Counted from the first letter of the stretch, positions 1 through 9,165 are shown. The stretch is DNA of 64,000 bases from Chloroflexus aurantiacus J-10-fl (GCF_000018865.1 NC_010175.1:4340001-4404000), one strand, 5' to 3'. The notes: generated by a model from the letters alone, not told the origin. Program-made: numbers and translations.

Positions 1-527
1 CCGTGGCGGATGCTGCCCACCGACGTGCCGCCGGGCCCGTGGTGGATCACCAGACCCAGCGCTGGCTGAAAGCGGGCGTGGTTGCGCAGATGGTGCATGA
101 CGTGCGGATGCTGGTGCGTGACATCGGGGCACCTGTTGGCAGTAGTGGTCACCCCGGCCAACGACCACGATCGGGCACAGGTGGCGGCGCTGGCGCAGCG
201 CATGTACATGTAGGAGATACCTGGTGACACGGTGACACGGTAGCGGTGGCCGTCGGTGACCAGGGGTACACCGGTGCGCAACCGGCAGCCGAGGCCGCCG
301 CCCACGGCAGTCGCGTGGCGGTGGTCACGCTGCTGACCGCCACACGAGGCGTTGTCGTGCTGCCGTGGCGCTGGGTGGTCGAGCGCAGGTTCGCCTGGAT
401 GACGCGCTTCCGTCGCCTGGTGCGTGACGACGACCGTGTGGCGGCGACGCTGGCCGGCTTGCATGTCGTTGCCGTTGCCATCGTGGTGGCCCATCGGTTT
501 GTCTCGCTCATGGTTCAACATTCATAA
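1..527 (+). pseudogene. decayed IS5-type DDE transposase, 3' part
   Basis: Fragments of a transposase can be read in successive plus frames. Near base 4 there is WRMLPTDVPP, typical of the N-terminal region of IS5-group transposases. Around 135-215 there is a stretch reading LAVVVTPANDHDRAQVAAL. Around 350-515 there is VLPWRWVVERRFAWMTRFRR, the C-terminal block containing the catalytic-Glu region (WxVER.FxWL..YRRL in the family). The pieces are separated by stops (for example TAG at about 213 and 240) and frame changes, and the distance between blocks is too short, so material has been lost. The gene enters from outside the window. I infer a dead insertion sequence; a functional product by frameshifting is very unlikely because several stops intervene. 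Confidence 0.75.
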
Positions 528-536
528 CAGGCTCTA
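521..536 (+). repeat. probable right terminal inverted repeat of the IS remnant
   Basis: TTCATAACAGGCTCTA lies directly at the stop of the transposase remnant. Read outwards-in it begins AGAGCCTGTTATGAA, which resembles the ends of some IS5-family elements. The partner end lies outside the window, so this is inference from position and resemblance only. Confidence 0.35.
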
Positions 537-827
537 GGCTGCACTACTTTTGAACATGAGCCTCAAAGTTATTACCGTTAGTCAATGAGCGTTCAATTGT
601 TGAAAGATCAAGGAAAAAACTGTAGCTCCAGCCCATCTTTCACCGCAGCCATTTGCGCGATCTACGAGAACATGGTATCATTCTCGCAATCCGAGCGACA
701 TGAAGTCAATGCTGTGCGATGGGGCCGCAGGCAGTGGATCGCCTTATTTCAATGGGACCGCACGGTTTGCAGCACCGGAAGGTCCGGTGTATTCGCGTAA
801 CCGTATTCAGATGATACAGGAGAGGAC
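528..827. other. intergenic region upstream of the amino-acid transporter
   Basis: No credible gene. It holds the presumed promoter region of the binding-protein gene, but I found no convincing paired -35/-10. A small hairpin with 7-bp arms (CACCGGA/TCCGGTG, 773-789) sits about 40 bases before the start codon and could be an operator or a 5' leader structure. AGGAGAGG just before 828 is the ribosome binding site. Confidence 0.5.
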
Positions 828-1997
828 ATGCGCAAACACATTACTCTGGTTCTGGCAGGTTTACTCAGCCTGGTGCTGGCCGCCTGTGGTGGTCAGGCCC
901 AACAGGCACCTACAACAGCGCCGGCTCAGCCGGCAACCTCGGCACCAGAACAGCCGACCGCAGCGCCGGCTCAGCCGGCCCCGACTGCTGCACCGGCTGC
1001 AACTTCAGCTCCGGCAGGTGGCACCACCAATCAGCCGGCTGCCGGTGGTCAGATTGAACGAATTCTCAGCCGTGGCACGCTGATCTGTGGTGTCAACAAT
1101 AACCCACTGCCCGGTTTCGCATCGGTCGACTCGGCTGGTGTCTACCGCGGCTTTGACATCGATTTCTGCCGTGCTGTCGCTGCTGCCCTCTTCGACGATC
1201 CGACGAAGGTTGAGTTCCGTCCATTGAGTGCGCAGGAGCGCTTCACTGCATTGCAGAGCGGTGAGATTGATGTTCTCATCCGCAATAGCACCTGGACCCT
1301 GGGCCGTGATGGAACGCTCGGTCTGGACTGGGCACCGACCACCTTCTACGACGGTCAGGGGATGATGGTACGCAAGGACAGTGGTATCGAGACGCTTGAA
1401 GACATGGATGGCGCAACCATCTGTGTGCAGACCGGTAGCACCACTGAGTTGAACCTGGCCGACCAGTTCCGTGCCCGTGGTCTGACCTTCACGCCGGTGG
1501 TCTTCCCCGATGGCGACGCGACACGCGCTGCGTATGATGCCGGCCAGTGTGACGGCTTTACGACTGACAAGTCGGGTCTCATCTCCAGCCTGACCCTGCT
1601 GACGAATCCGGCCGATCACAAGATTCTTGACGTGACGATGTCGAAGGAGCCGCTTGGCCCGGCAGTGCGCCAGGGTGATCCGCAGTGGTTCGATGCGGTG
1701 CGCTGGATCGTCTTCGCCACCTTCCAGGCTGAAGAGTACGGCATTACGTCGCAGAATCTCGATCAATTCCTTGGCAGCGATGTGCCGGAGATTCGCCGCT
1801 TCCTCGGTATCGAAGGTGAGCTGGGTGCCGGTATCGGTCTGCCCAACGATTTTGCCGCTCGTGTGGTACGCCACGTCGGGAACTATGCTGAGATTTACAA
1901 CCGTAATCTCGGCCCCGACACGCCATTCAATCTGCCCCGTGGCCTGAATGCGTTGTACACCGAGGGTGGTCTGCTCTACTCTCCGCCCTTCCGCTAA
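828..1997 (+). CDS. aapJ: polar amino-acid ABC transporter, substrate-binding lipoprotein (AapJ-like)
   Basis: Extracytoplasmic solute receptor of an ABC importer for polar/general L-amino acids. The 389-residue product has a lipoprotein signal: basic MRKH, a hydrophobic stretch, then lipobox LAAC (Cys near residue 20). A Pro/Ala/Thr-rich linker (to about residue 70) would tether the binding domain above the membrane. The mature part starts ILSRGTLICGVN and contains GFASVDSAGVYRGFDIDFCR, a pattern typical of AapJ/BztA-type family 3 binding proteins. An AGGAGAGG ribosome binding site precedes the ATG. It is the first gene of a four-gene cassette (receptor, two permeases, ATPase). The exact substrate cannot be read from sequence; general L-amino acid uptake is inferred from family resemblance. 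Confidence 0.9.
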   Translation: MRKHITLVLAGLLSLVLAACGGQAQQAPTTAPAQPATSAPEQPTAAPAQPAPTAAPAATSAPAGGTTNQPAAGGQIERILSRGTLICGVNNNPLPGFASVDSAGVYRGFDIDFCRAVAAALFDDPTKVEFRPLSAQERFTALQSGEIDVLIRNSTWTLGRDGTLGLDWAPTTFYDGQGMMVRKDSGIETLEDMDGATICVQTGSTTELNLADQFRARGLTFTPVVFPDGDATRAAYDAGQCDGFTTDKSGLISSLTLLTNPADHKILDVTMSKEPLGPAVRQGDPQWFDAVRWIVFATFQAEEYGITSQNLDQFLGSDVPEIRRFLGIEGELGAGIGLPNDFAARVVRHVGNYAEIYNRNLGPDTPFNLPRGLNALYTEGGLLYSPPFR

Positions 1998-2007
1998 GCA
2001 TCACCTC

Positions 2008-2037
2008 AACGGCGGAGGAGAAACATCCTCCGCCGTT
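2008..2037 (+). terminator. hairpin after the binding-protein gene
   Basis: Perfect 12-bp arms AACGGCGGAGGA / TCCTCCGCCGTT with a 6-base loop, 10 bases after the aapJ stop. No U-run follows. It probably stabilises or partly terminates the receptor mRNA, giving more receptor than permease, a common arrangement in ABC importer operons. Confidence 0.65.
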
Positions 2038-2039
2038 GC

Positions 2040-2061
2040 CACCTGAAGGATGCTTCAGGTG
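2040..2061 (+). terminator. second hairpin between receptor and permease genes
   Basis: Perfect 9-bp arms CACCTGAAG / CTTCAGGTG with a GATG loop, immediately behind the first hairpin. Together the pair looks like a processing or attenuation element inside the operon. Confidence 0.55.
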
Positions 2062-2198
2062 TCTGGTTGATTGCCTGCCATCCTGTCACAACGTTCTACT
2101 CGCAGTGTTGCAAGGCTATCTGGTCGAAGCACTGTTCCAAATGCAATCTGCGTTTATGTGGATTGGTGCCTCAAGGTCTTACCCTTCAGGAGAAAGTT

Positions 2199-3401
2199 AT
2201 GGCTGTTGGTTCGCCATCGGTTCCTCCCGGCAAAATAAATATTCCTTTTTATCGTGATACGCGGATTATTGCGATCATTGTTCAAGTGGTGTTTGCTATT
2301 TTGGTGATCGCACTGGTTTGGTTTTTGTATTCAAATATGATTAATGGCCTGCGCCAGGCTAATCTGTTGCCTACGTTCTCTTTTCTGTCTGTGCCGGCCG
2401 GCTTTCCTATTTCTGAAAGTGTTATAGAGTACGATCCCTCCATGACGTATGGGCGAGCGTTTATTGTTGGTATTTTGAATACCGTCCGTGTGGCTGTAAT
2501 CGGTATTATTCTTGCTACGCTACTGGGACTAATTCTCGGTATTGCTCGCCTCTCTGATAACTGGTTGTTGCGTAATGTGGCATTAGTCTATGTTGAAATT
2601 GTGCGTAATGTTCCTTTGCTTTTGCAGTTAATCTTTTGGTTTTCGCTTACCCGCCTTTTTCCCCGTATTCAGGAGAGTATTGATGTCGGCGGATTGATGT
2701 TTTTGCATAATCGCGGCATTACTCTGGCCTGGCCGCAGGCGGGTAATGATTTCGATGCCTGGATGGTGTGGGTCTATGCCGGTATTGTGATTGGGATCGT
2801 CTTCTACGTGGTACGCCGGATTCAATTTGTGCGTCGTGACCGACCCGGCGTTGCCTTGCCGTATGCATTGCTCATCGCACTGGGTGTCGCGCTGCTCGGC
2901 TTTCTGGTCACCTATCTGACGACGGGTGTCTGGCCGGTTAGCCTTTCCATACCAGTGTTGCAGCGCTTTAATTTCGACGGTGGCATAACGGTTACCAATA
3001 GCTTCGCAGCCTTGTTGATTGGCTTAGTGATTTACACCGCAGTCTTCATCGGCGAGATTGTGCGCAGCGGTATTCTGGCGGTCAGCAAAGGCCAGCGTGA
3101 AGCAGCGCGTGCCCTCGGTCTGACCCCCGGGCAGACAATGCGGCTGGTGATCCTGCCCCAGGCGCTGCGAGTGATTATTCCGCCACTGACCAGTCAGTAT
3201 CTCAACCTGACCAAGAACAGCAGTCTGGCAATTGCAATTGCTTATCCCGATCTCTTCTACGTCGCCAATACGATTAACAATCAGACCGGCCAGGCTGTAC
3301 CGGTGATCTTGATGCTCATGGCCAGTTATCTTTCGGTCAGTTTGCTGACGTCGCTGTTTATGAACTGGTATAACCGTCGCATCCAGCTTGTCGAGCGATA
3401 A
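2199..3401 (+). CDS. aapQ: amino-acid ABC transporter permease 1 (AapQ-like)
   Basis: Inner-membrane permease of the polar amino-acid importer, 400 residues. I choose ATG 2199 because AGGAGA lies 8 bases upstream; an open frame reaches back to 2067 but that part looks non-coding and includes the post-receptor leader. The protein has the split AapQ layout: a first membrane segment near residues 20-45, a periplasmic insert, then the permease core starting near residue 85 (YGRAFIVGILNTVRVAVIG) with further segments. The EAA loop reads REAARALGLTPGQTMRLVILPQALR, which contacts the ATPase. The gene is followed after 10 bases by the second permease. Confidence 0.9.
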   Translation: MAVGSPSVPPGKINIPFYRDTRIIAIIVQVVFAILVIALVWFLYSNMINGLRQANLLPTFSFLSVPAGFPISESVIEYDPSMTYGRAFIVGILNTVRVAVIGIILATLLGLILGIARLSDNWLLRNVALVYVEIVRNVPLLLQLIFWFSLTRLFPRIQESIDVGGLMFLHNRGITLAWPQAGNDFDAWMVWVYAGIVIGIVFYVVRRIQFVRRDRPGVALPYALLIALGVALLGFLVTYLTTGVWPVSLSIPVLQRFNFDGGITVTNSFAALLIGLVIYTAVFIGEIVRSGILAVSKGQREAARALGLTPGQTMRLVILPQALRVIIPPLTSQYLNLTKNSSLAIAIAYPDLFYVANTINNQTGQAVPVILMLMASYLSVSLLTSLFMNWYNRRIQLVER

Positions 3402-3411
3402 GGAGACGCCT

Positions 3412-4644
3412 GTGGCTACTGAAGTTAGTCGTCCAACTTCGCGCCGTGCACCGCGTCAGCAGATTGGTCTGATCGAGTGGTTGCGCAAAAATCTCTTTTC
3501 AACCTGGTACAACGCGATTATTACTATCGTCCTCCTGTACATTGTTGTCCAGGCCGTAACCAGTTTTGTTTCCTGGATGGTGACGGCTCCTGGCTGGCCG
3601 GCTGCGTTCACGAACATTAAGCTCTTACTTACCTGGACGTATCCGGTCGATCAGCTCTGGCGACCGCAGGCAGCTATGGCGCTGGTCTTGCTGCTGCTGG
3701 GATTGAGTGCCGGTGTGTGGGGTGGAACCGTGCGAATGGTTGCCTTTGGGGCAGCCGCAATCAGTGTTGGGATCGGTTTTGCCGCCTTTACCTTCCCCGA
3801 TTTGCCGGATCAGACCTCACTGCCCGGTTGGCTCTTTATGTTTCTCTGTGCCGGGTTACTGGTGGGTAGTGATCAACTGGCACGTCGGCTAGGCAAACGT
3901 CTCCGTTGGCCACTTATTATCGCCTGGCTACTCTCATACCCGGCGGTTATCCTGATTTTGCGCGGTGGTCTTGGCCTGCCAATCGTTGAGACAAAGCTGT
4001 GGGGCGGTTTGCTTTTGACGTTGTTGCTGGCGATCAGTGGTATCGTGCTCTCGTTTCCGCTAGGGGTGTTGCTGGCATTGGGGCGCCGGAGTTCATTGCC
4101 GGTTATTCGCGTGTTTTGCGTGCTCTATATTGAGCTGATCCGTGGTGTGCCACTGGTGACAGTGCTCTTTATGGGTGCCCTCTTGCTGCCGCTCTTCATC
4201 CCCGGTGGCGAGAGTATTGATGCGCTGGTACGGGCAATTGTCGCGGTGACCCTGTTTAGCGCAGCCTACCTGGCCGAAAATGTGCGTGGTGGCTTGCAGT
4301 CGATTCCCAAAGGGCAGATCGAAGCAGCGCGGGCCCTTGGTCTAAATGTATTTCAGACCACATTGCTCATTACGTTGCCGCAGGCGCTGCGCGCGGTGGT
4401 GCCGGTGCTGGTCGGTCAGTTCATCGCCCTGTTCAAAGACACCTCACTGGTCGTGATCATCGGTCTGGTCGATCTCCTCGGCGCAGCGCAAAATATCGTC
4501 GGTCAACCGCAGTGGCTCGGTACGCCGGGTGGGGTCTGGCGCGAGACATTCCTGGTGATCGCTGCTATCTATTGGGTCTTCAGCTTCACCATGTCACGCA
4601 TCAGTAAGCGCATTGAAGACCAGATCGCTCGCAGCCGGCATTGA
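3412..4644 (+). CDS. aapM: amino-acid ABC transporter permease 2 (AapM-like)
   Basis: Second permease of the heterodimeric translocation pore, 410 residues. GTG 3412 is chosen because AAGGAG sits 6-8 bases upstream; a TTG 24 bases earlier would overlap the preceding gene. The N-terminal third contains several hydrophobic helices outside the core. The core (from about residue 190) carries the EAA motif IEAARALGLNVFQTTLLITL, closely parallel to its partner. AapQ/AapM-type permeases act as a pair, which the adjacent order supports. Confidence 0.9.
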   Translation: MATEVSRPTSRRAPRQQIGLIEWLRKNLFSTWYNAIITIVLLYIVVQAVTSFVSWMVTAPGWPAAFTNIKLLLTWTYPVDQLWRPQAAMALVLLLLGLSAGVWGGTVRMVAFGAAAISVGIGFAAFTFPDLPDQTSLPGWLFMFLCAGLLVGSDQLARRLGKRLRWPLIIAWLLSYPAVILILRGGLGLPIVETKLWGGLLLTLLLAISGIVLSFPLGVLLALGRRSSLPVIRVFCVLYIELIRGVPLVTVLFMGALLLPLFIPGGESIDALVRAIVAVTLFSAAYLAENVRGGLQSIPKGQIEAARALGLNVFQTTLLITLPQALRAVVPVLVGQFIALFKDTSLVVIIGLVDLLGAAQNIVGQPQWLGTPGGVWRETFLVIAAIYWVFSFTMSRISKRIEDQIARSRH

Positions 4645-4733
4645 TGATGTGCCTCGTGAGAATCGGTTAGCTGCCGTTCTGATGAGCTTTGACATACCTT
4701 TTGGATATAAACCCGGTGTGAAAGGAATATCGT

Positions 4734-5483
4734 ATGAGTGGCAATGGGAGCAGTGAGTATATCATCATCTGCGAAAACGTTAATAAATGGTACGGTGATT
4801 TTCATGCCCTCAAAGATGTCAGCCTGCGCGTGAAACGTGGCGAAGTGGTCGTTATCTGCGGGCCGTCAGGGAGTGGCAAGAGCACCTTCATTCGGACGAT
4901 TAACCGGCTTGAGGAGCATCAGGAAGGCCGGATTATCGTCGATGGCATTGAAATGACCAGCGATATTCGCAACATCGATGCCATCCGGCGTGAAGTAGGG
5001 ATGGTGTTCCAGCAATTTAACCTCTTTCCGCATCTGACGGTGATGCAGAACATCACGCTGGCCCCGATTTGGGTGCGGAAAAAGACGCGCAAAGAGAGCG
5101 AAGCGAAGGCTCTCGAATTGCTCGAGCGGGTTGGGATCAAGGAGCAGGCGTACAAATATCCCGGTCAGCTCTCTGGTGGTCAGCAGCAGCGGGTTGCGAT
5201 TGCCCGGGCGCTGGCAATGGAGCCACGGATCATGCTCTTTGATGAGCCGACCTCAGCCCTCGATCCTGAGATGGTGAAAGAGGTGCTCGATGTAATGAAG
5301 ACGCTGGCCCGTAGTGGTATGACCATGCTGTGTGTGACGCACGAAATGGGCTTTGCGCGTGAAGTGGCTGACCGGATTGTCTTTATGGATCAGGGGCAGA
5401 TTGTTGAAGAGGGTACTCCTGATCAGTTCTTCACGAATCCACGCAATGAGCGCACGAAGCTGTTCTTGAGCCAGATTTTGTGA
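4734..5483 (+). CDS. aapP: amino-acid ABC transporter ATP-binding protein (AapP/GlnQ-like)
   Basis: Cytoplasmic ATPase that drives the importer, 249 residues, the usual length for GlnQ/AapP. Visible motifs: Walker [10 protein letters not shown] (about 44-52), Q-loop [14 protein letters not shown], signature [16 protein letters not shown], Walker [15 protein letters not shown] and the switch His in [19 protein letters not shown] precedes the ATG. The 89-base gap from aapM holds no obvious terminator, so I place it in the same operon. Confidence 0.93.
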   Translation: MSGNGSSEYIIICENVNKWYGDFHALKDVSLRVKRGEVVVICGPSGSGKSTFIRTINRLEEHQEGRIIVDGIEMTSDIRNIDAIRREVGMVFQQFNLFPHLTVMQNITLAPIWVRKKTRKESEAKALELLERVGIKEQAYKYPGQLSGGQQQRVAIARALAMEPRIMLFDEPTSALDPEMVKEVLDVMKTLARSGMTMLCVTHEMGFAREVADRIVFMDQGQIVEEGTPDQFFTNPRNERTKLFLSQIL

Positions 5484-5530
5484 CGGTGCCGGTCGGCGAC
5501 GATCAGACGGCGCATATCCTGCGCATACAA

Positions 5531-5573
5531 AGCAACTCGAGTGCGGAAGGCTAGCTTCCGCACTCGAGTTGCT
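5531..5573. terminator. perfect 19-bp inverted repeat after the ABC operon
   Basis: Arms AGCAACTCGAGTGCGGAAG and its exact complement flank a 5-base loop. There is no U-run on either strand. It lies 47 bases after the aapP stop, so it is most simply a transcript-end hairpin for the importer operon. Arm length and perfection exceed an ordinary intrinsic terminator. Confidence 0.6.
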
Positions 5574-5846
5574 ACCTATGCTGTCAGCAGGCCATTGAGG
5601 CTGATAACAGCACGACGTTGCCTTTAACACCGTGTGGCGTAACCACATGAATAATGTGGATGGCAGCCAGTCTCCATAGACGTGCTACGTCACGCCTCAC
5701 AGTAGCAACATAGAGTATACCCCTCCTCTATGTCCTCCGTGTCTCTGTGGTGACAATAAGATGGCAACCTGGTTATCCTTCCGCACTCGCTATGCATAGG
5801 AAGACGTATTGGGTCGTTGGTCTGACGATATGCAGGACAGGTTCTT
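5574..5846. other. intergenic region between convergent units
   Basis: No gene seen. It contains an imperfect GCTGTCAGC...GCTGATAACAGC stem near 5580-5610 and otherwise unremarkable sequence up to the end of the convergent glycosyltransferase. Confidence 0.4.
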
Positions 5847-7094
5847 CTACGCCTCTTCTTCATCATCTGCTGCGGCTTCCTGGCGCCGGGCAATGACCGC
5901 AGCGTAAATAGCTTCAATGGCGATAGCCGCCCGTTCCCACGACAGTTCAGCCACTGCACGCGCACGGGCACCGGCTGCCCGTGCGGCTGCCAGCTCCCGA
6001 TTGGTGAGCGCCAGCTCCAACTGGGCAGCAAAATCGGCGGCATTACCCAGGCGGGCGTAAAAACCGTATGGCCCCAGTATTTCGCGATTGACCGGCGTAT
6101 CGAAGGCAACTACCGGCAAGCCCATTGCCATGTAATTGCCGATTTTGCCATTTCCTTCGGTCAGACTCATCTTTGGCGCAACTGCTACCTCACCCAGCGC
6201 CAGATAACTGTGTAGATCGCGGTAGATAATGCGGCCCGGTAACGTGACGTGATCTGCGATCCCCAGACTGGCGGCCAGGTTACGGTAGCTCTGCGGATCA
6301 GGATGACCCATAATCAGGAAATGAAGGTCTGGGTAGACCTGACACATCTGACGGGCGACGTCGAGGAGCAGATTGGTGCCCTGATAGGGCGCGAGCAGAC
6401 CGATATAGACGACGATACGCCGGTCGGGGGGGATACCAAGCTGCGCACGTAATTCGGCGCGCTGGGTTGTCCATTCCGGCGAGCCGTCAAACGGGCGAAA
6501 CCGCTCGGTATCTACGCCATCGGCAATGGTGAAGAGACGATCTTCAGGGACAGAGCCGTCACGACGCAAGAGATTCGCAGCATTGTGGGTTGAGGTCATC
6601 ACGGCATCAGCGGCGCGATTCAGCATGCGCTCCAAACGAGTCAGCGGGATGAACAGAGGGTTACTCCGCCGGATAAAGCCATGATCGAGCATCTCACTTG
6701 TCATACTGCCCTGATAATCGAGAATGAGTGGTCGGCGGAGCAAACGCTGGAGTGGCAACCCAATGGCCGCCGCTTCGTGGGTATGAGCGTGAATAATATC
6801 CGGGCGCATACGGAGTGCAGTCCGCAAGGCACGCCATCCCAAACCGATGTCGAGATAGAGTTTGTGCCGCGATGAACCAACAACGGCCCGCTTGATCCAT
6901 GGCACATCCCACGACCGATAGATCGTAATACCCGGAATATCATCACCGTTGTGGTAGGTAACCAGAACGATGCGGTGACCACGACGTTGGAGCGCACGAA
7001 TCTCTTCCAGAATGCGGACGTGGTTGCCGTAGTCGGAGAAGAAGCTCGTCGAGGCAATCATCAAAATGTTGTATGGCATAGCAGTACATGGCAT
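5847..7094 (-). CDS. GT4-type glycosyltransferase
   Basis: Retaining glycosyltransferase with GT-B fold, 415 residues, cytoplasmic or membrane-associated. The N-terminal acceptor domain begins YNILMIASTSFFSDYGNHVR and includes DIIHAHTHEAAAIGLPL. The C-terminal donor domain has RRIVVYIGLLAPYQGTNLLL and PKMSLTEGNGKIGNYMAMGL, equivalent to the EGfg.P.lEAma block, with GNGKIGNYMA in place of the more usual form. Sugar donor and acceptor cannot be told. The start overlaps the stop of the upstream gene as TAATG, indicating translational coupling; an internal ATG (MPYNIL) is an alternative start. The C-terminus is acidic (DDEEEA). Confidence 0.85.
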   Translation of the reverse strand: MPCTAMPYNILMIASTSFFSDYGNHVRILEEIRALQRRGHRIVLVTYHNGDDIPGITIYRSWDVPWIKRAVVGSSRHKLYLDIGLGWRALRTALRMRPDIIHAHTHEAAAIGLPLQRLLRRPLILDYQGSMTSEMLDHGFIRRSNPLFIPLTRLERMLNRAADAVMTSTHNAANLLRRDGSVPEDRLFTIADGVDTERFRPFDGSPEWTTQRAELRAQLGIPPDRRIVVYIGLLAPYQGTNLLLDVARQMCQVYPDLHFLIMGHPDPQSYRNLAASLGIADHVTLPGRIIYRDLHSYLALGEVAVAPKMSLTEGNGKIGNYMAMGLPVVAFDTPVNREILGPYGFYARLGNAADFAAQLELALTNRELAAARAAGARARAVAELSWERAAIAIEAIYAAVIARRQEAAADDEEEA

Positions 7095-7669
7095 TAGCCA
7101 CCCGCAGCAGCAGACGACACGTCGCTACTGCTACGCTGCACGACGAGGTACAACGGTGGCCCGGCTGACGGTTGGGCGCCGGCAAGAATGGCTTCATAAT
7201 GGAGATCGGGATCAGGTAAGCCGAGTTGCGCAATCCATTCGTCAGGCATCGTATCAGGATCGAAAGTCAGGTAAACGACGCCTCGTTCCCCGTAGAAGGT
7301 CGTTTCAACCGCCTCGAAGCGCTCTTCACAGACGGTTGCCCCTTCGTACAGGCCACGCGCCCAGCTTACCCCATTTCCCCCCACCTCAATCCAGACACTC
7401 CGTGTTTGCAGATGTCTGGCCAGTGCCTGCGCAAGCGTGCGGTCGGCAAAGTAGCGCGGGTCTTCCCAAATTGCCACCCAACCCTGCGCTGATGGCGCAA
7501 TGAAGAAGTGGCGCGTGGGTTTATCAGGTATCATAATAATACCGCTCACATCGTGCGGTGCGCGCTGCGTGGCACTAAAACCCTGTTCGATCAGAAGGAT
7601 GAGCAGGGTTTCCGCTACTACAGCATGATCTGGATGAGCAACATAAATGGCTGCGCTATTGTTCATCAT
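7094..7669 (-). CDS. uncharacterised protein coupled to the glycosyltransferase
   Basis: I do not recognise a family. The 191-residue product lacks a signal peptide or membrane segments. The N-terminal part (residues 1-60) reads like a small alpha/beta domain ([20 protein letters not shown]). The middle contains [17 protein letters not shown] and a '[17 protein letters not shown]' stretch that suggests a recognition or sensor fold rather than an enzyme. The tail is low-complexity [12 protein letters not shown]. Its stop overlaps the start of the glycosyltransferase (TAATG), so the two are co-translated. It starts about 50 bases from the divergent pdxH. Confidence 0.65.
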   Translation of the reverse strand: MMNNSAAIYVAHPDHAVVAETLLILLIEQGFSATQRAPHDVSGIIMIPDKPTRHFFIAPSAQGWVAIWEDPRYFADRTLAQALARHLQTRSVWIEVGGNGVSWARGLYEGATVCEERFEAVETTFYGERGVVYLTFDPDTMPDEWIAQLGLPDPDLHYEAILAGAQPSAGPPLYLVVQRSSSDVSSAAAGG

Positions 7670-7719
7670 CTGCGCTATTGTACGTCAGTCGTTGTTCCTG
7701 TGCAAATGGAGTGTCTGCT

Positions 7720-8355
7720 ATGAATCTTGCTGAACTGCGGAAAGAATATACCCAGCGCGGTTTGTCTGAAGCAGAGGCCGATCCCGATCCGATGGTGCAG
7801 TTTACGCGCTGGCTACGTGAAGCTGCTGACGCGGGATTAATCGAACCGAATGCCATGGCGTTGGCGACCATTGATCCTGATGGTCGGCCTTCGGTGCGTA
7901 TGGTCTTGCTGAAAGGAATTGATGAGCGCGGTTTTGTCTTTTTTACCAACTATGAAAGCCGGAAGGGACAGGCACTGGCTGCTCATCCGATGGCAGCTCT
8001 GGTATTCTACTGGCCGGAACTGGAACGGCAGGTGCGGATTTAAGGCTCTGTCGAAAGGGTGGCCGATGAGGAGGCAGATGCCTACTATGCCAGCCGGCCA
8101 CGCGATAGCCGGATCGGAGCCTGGGCATCACCCCAGAGCCAACCGATAGCCCATCGTTCTGAATTGGAGCAGCGCGTAGCCGAATTCGCTGCTCGCTTTG
8201 CCGATCAGGAACCGCCACGACCGCCCTTTTGGGGCGGGTATCGGGTCATCCCCGACCGGATTGAATTCTGGCAGGGGCGGCCATCGCGTTTGCACGACCG
8301 GCTCCTGTATACGCGCACCGAACATGGCTGGCACCGTGAGCGGCTCGCGCCATAG
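7720..8355 (+). pseudogene. pdxH: pyridoxamine 5'-phosphate oxidase, interrupted by one in-frame TAA
   Basis: PdxH makes pyridoxal 5'-phosphate from PNP/PMP using FMN. The intact reading frame would give 211 residues, the normal length. The first part ([15 protein letters not shown] ... ERQVRI) carries the FMN-binding pattern [10 protein letters not shown] and [10 protein letters not shown]. Codon 108 at 8041-8043 is TAA. Reading continues in the same frame with [29 protein letters not shown] and the C-terminal [11 protein letters not shown] and RLAP block, all diagnostic of PdxH. The family normally has Glu (RIEG) here, so one G-to-T change GAA to TAA explains it. Either the gene is newly inactivated in this isolate or the base is a sequence error. 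A GTG at 8059 could restart the second half, but there is no evidence for this. Confidence 0.88.
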
Positions 8356-8678
8356 AAAAACCACGCACAGGATGCGTGAAAGCATCGTTCAGATGTATCT
8401 GTGACGAGTGGTTTTCGGATATGCTTTACGACCGTTGGTTGTGGGGCCGGCGGGTCGTATGTGTCAACACCTGCTGTCGCAGGCAAACTGTAACGTCTAC
8501 ACGTGCCTCTTGCACAATGGTATAGATGATTTTATAGATAACTGCTGTACGTTGCTCTCACTGCCGGTATCGTTTATAATGACGGCAACGATTTCCCGGT
8601 TTATCGGGGTGTCTTCCGGCCTCGCCCGCATATAGTGATACAGACAGGTGGCCGGTTATGTGGAGGAGGATCGCACGC
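8356..8678. other. intergenic region between pdxH and bactofilin
   Basis: No gene. An AAAACCAC...GTGGTTTT pair (about 8357-8416) encloses a smaller GATGC hairpin and may end the pdxH transcript. The right part carries the bactofilin promoter. Confidence 0.4.
8552..8580 (+). promoter_or_regulatory. sigma70-type promoter for bactofilin
   Basis: TTGCTC (8552-8557), 17-base spacer, TATAAT (8575-8580). A perfect -10 at optimal spacing, about 100 bases before the start codon. Confidence 0.65.
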
Positions 8679-9095
8679 ATGTTTGGTACAAACCGCAAAC
8701 CCGCCCAGCCGCCGACAGTTGTGAATGGACGGCCAGAGACGGTGATCGGTGCCAACACACGTTTCGTCGGCACCTTGAATGCCGAGGGAAATGTTCGCAT
8801 CGATGGCGCTGTGGAAGGCGATATTGAGGTGGTTGGTAATCTGATCATCGGTGAGACGGGGCGGGTGATTGCGACCATAAAAGCGCGTAATGTTCACGTG
8901 TCAGGTGCAGTGAAGGGGCAGATTACTGCTCTTGAGCAGTTGGAAATCTCACCCACGGGTAAAGTATGGGGTGATATTACCACGGCTGCGCTGCATATCG
9001 AACCGGGTGGTCTCTTCCGTGGCCAAAGCTCGATGACCACCAACATTGACGAACCGCTGCTGCTTGAACCACCGCGCTCGACTACCGAGTCGTGA
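8679..9095 (+). CDS. bactofilin (polymer-forming cytoskeletal protein)
   Basis: Bactofilins self-assemble into non-polar filaments used as scaffolds for cell shape and envelope synthesis. The 138-residue product (from ATG 8679) has a disordered N-terminus, the conserved opening ETVIGANTRFVGTLNAEGN, then glycine-spaced beta-helix rungs (IRIDGAVEGDIEVVGNLIIG; VHVSGAVKGQITALEQLEI; KVWGDITTAALHIEPGGLFRG) and a short tail. I choose 8679 because GGAGGAGG lies 9-12 bases upstream; an ATG at 8658 would place that Shine-Dalgarno inside the gene. The next gene is a coiled-coil membrane protein of FtsL/DivIC type, so the pair may serve cell shape or division. Confidence 0.9.
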   Translation: MFGTNRKPAQPPTVVNGRPETVIGANTRFVGTLNAEGNVRIDGAVEGDIEVVGNLIIGETGRVIATIKARNVHVSGAVKGQITALEQLEISPTGKVWGDITTAALHIEPGGLFRGQSSMTTNIDEPLLLEPPRSTTES

Positions 9096-9165
9096 TCGCT
9101 TTGATTATAAGTACTGCTAGCTTGCACAGCAGGTTTTGTGCTCTGTCGTGCAAGCGTATACCCTT

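Noticed and set aside
1005-1874. 289-residue minus-strand open frame opposite aapJ
   Set aside because: Antisense shadow of a well supported gene with strong third-position bias; no motif in the antisense product.
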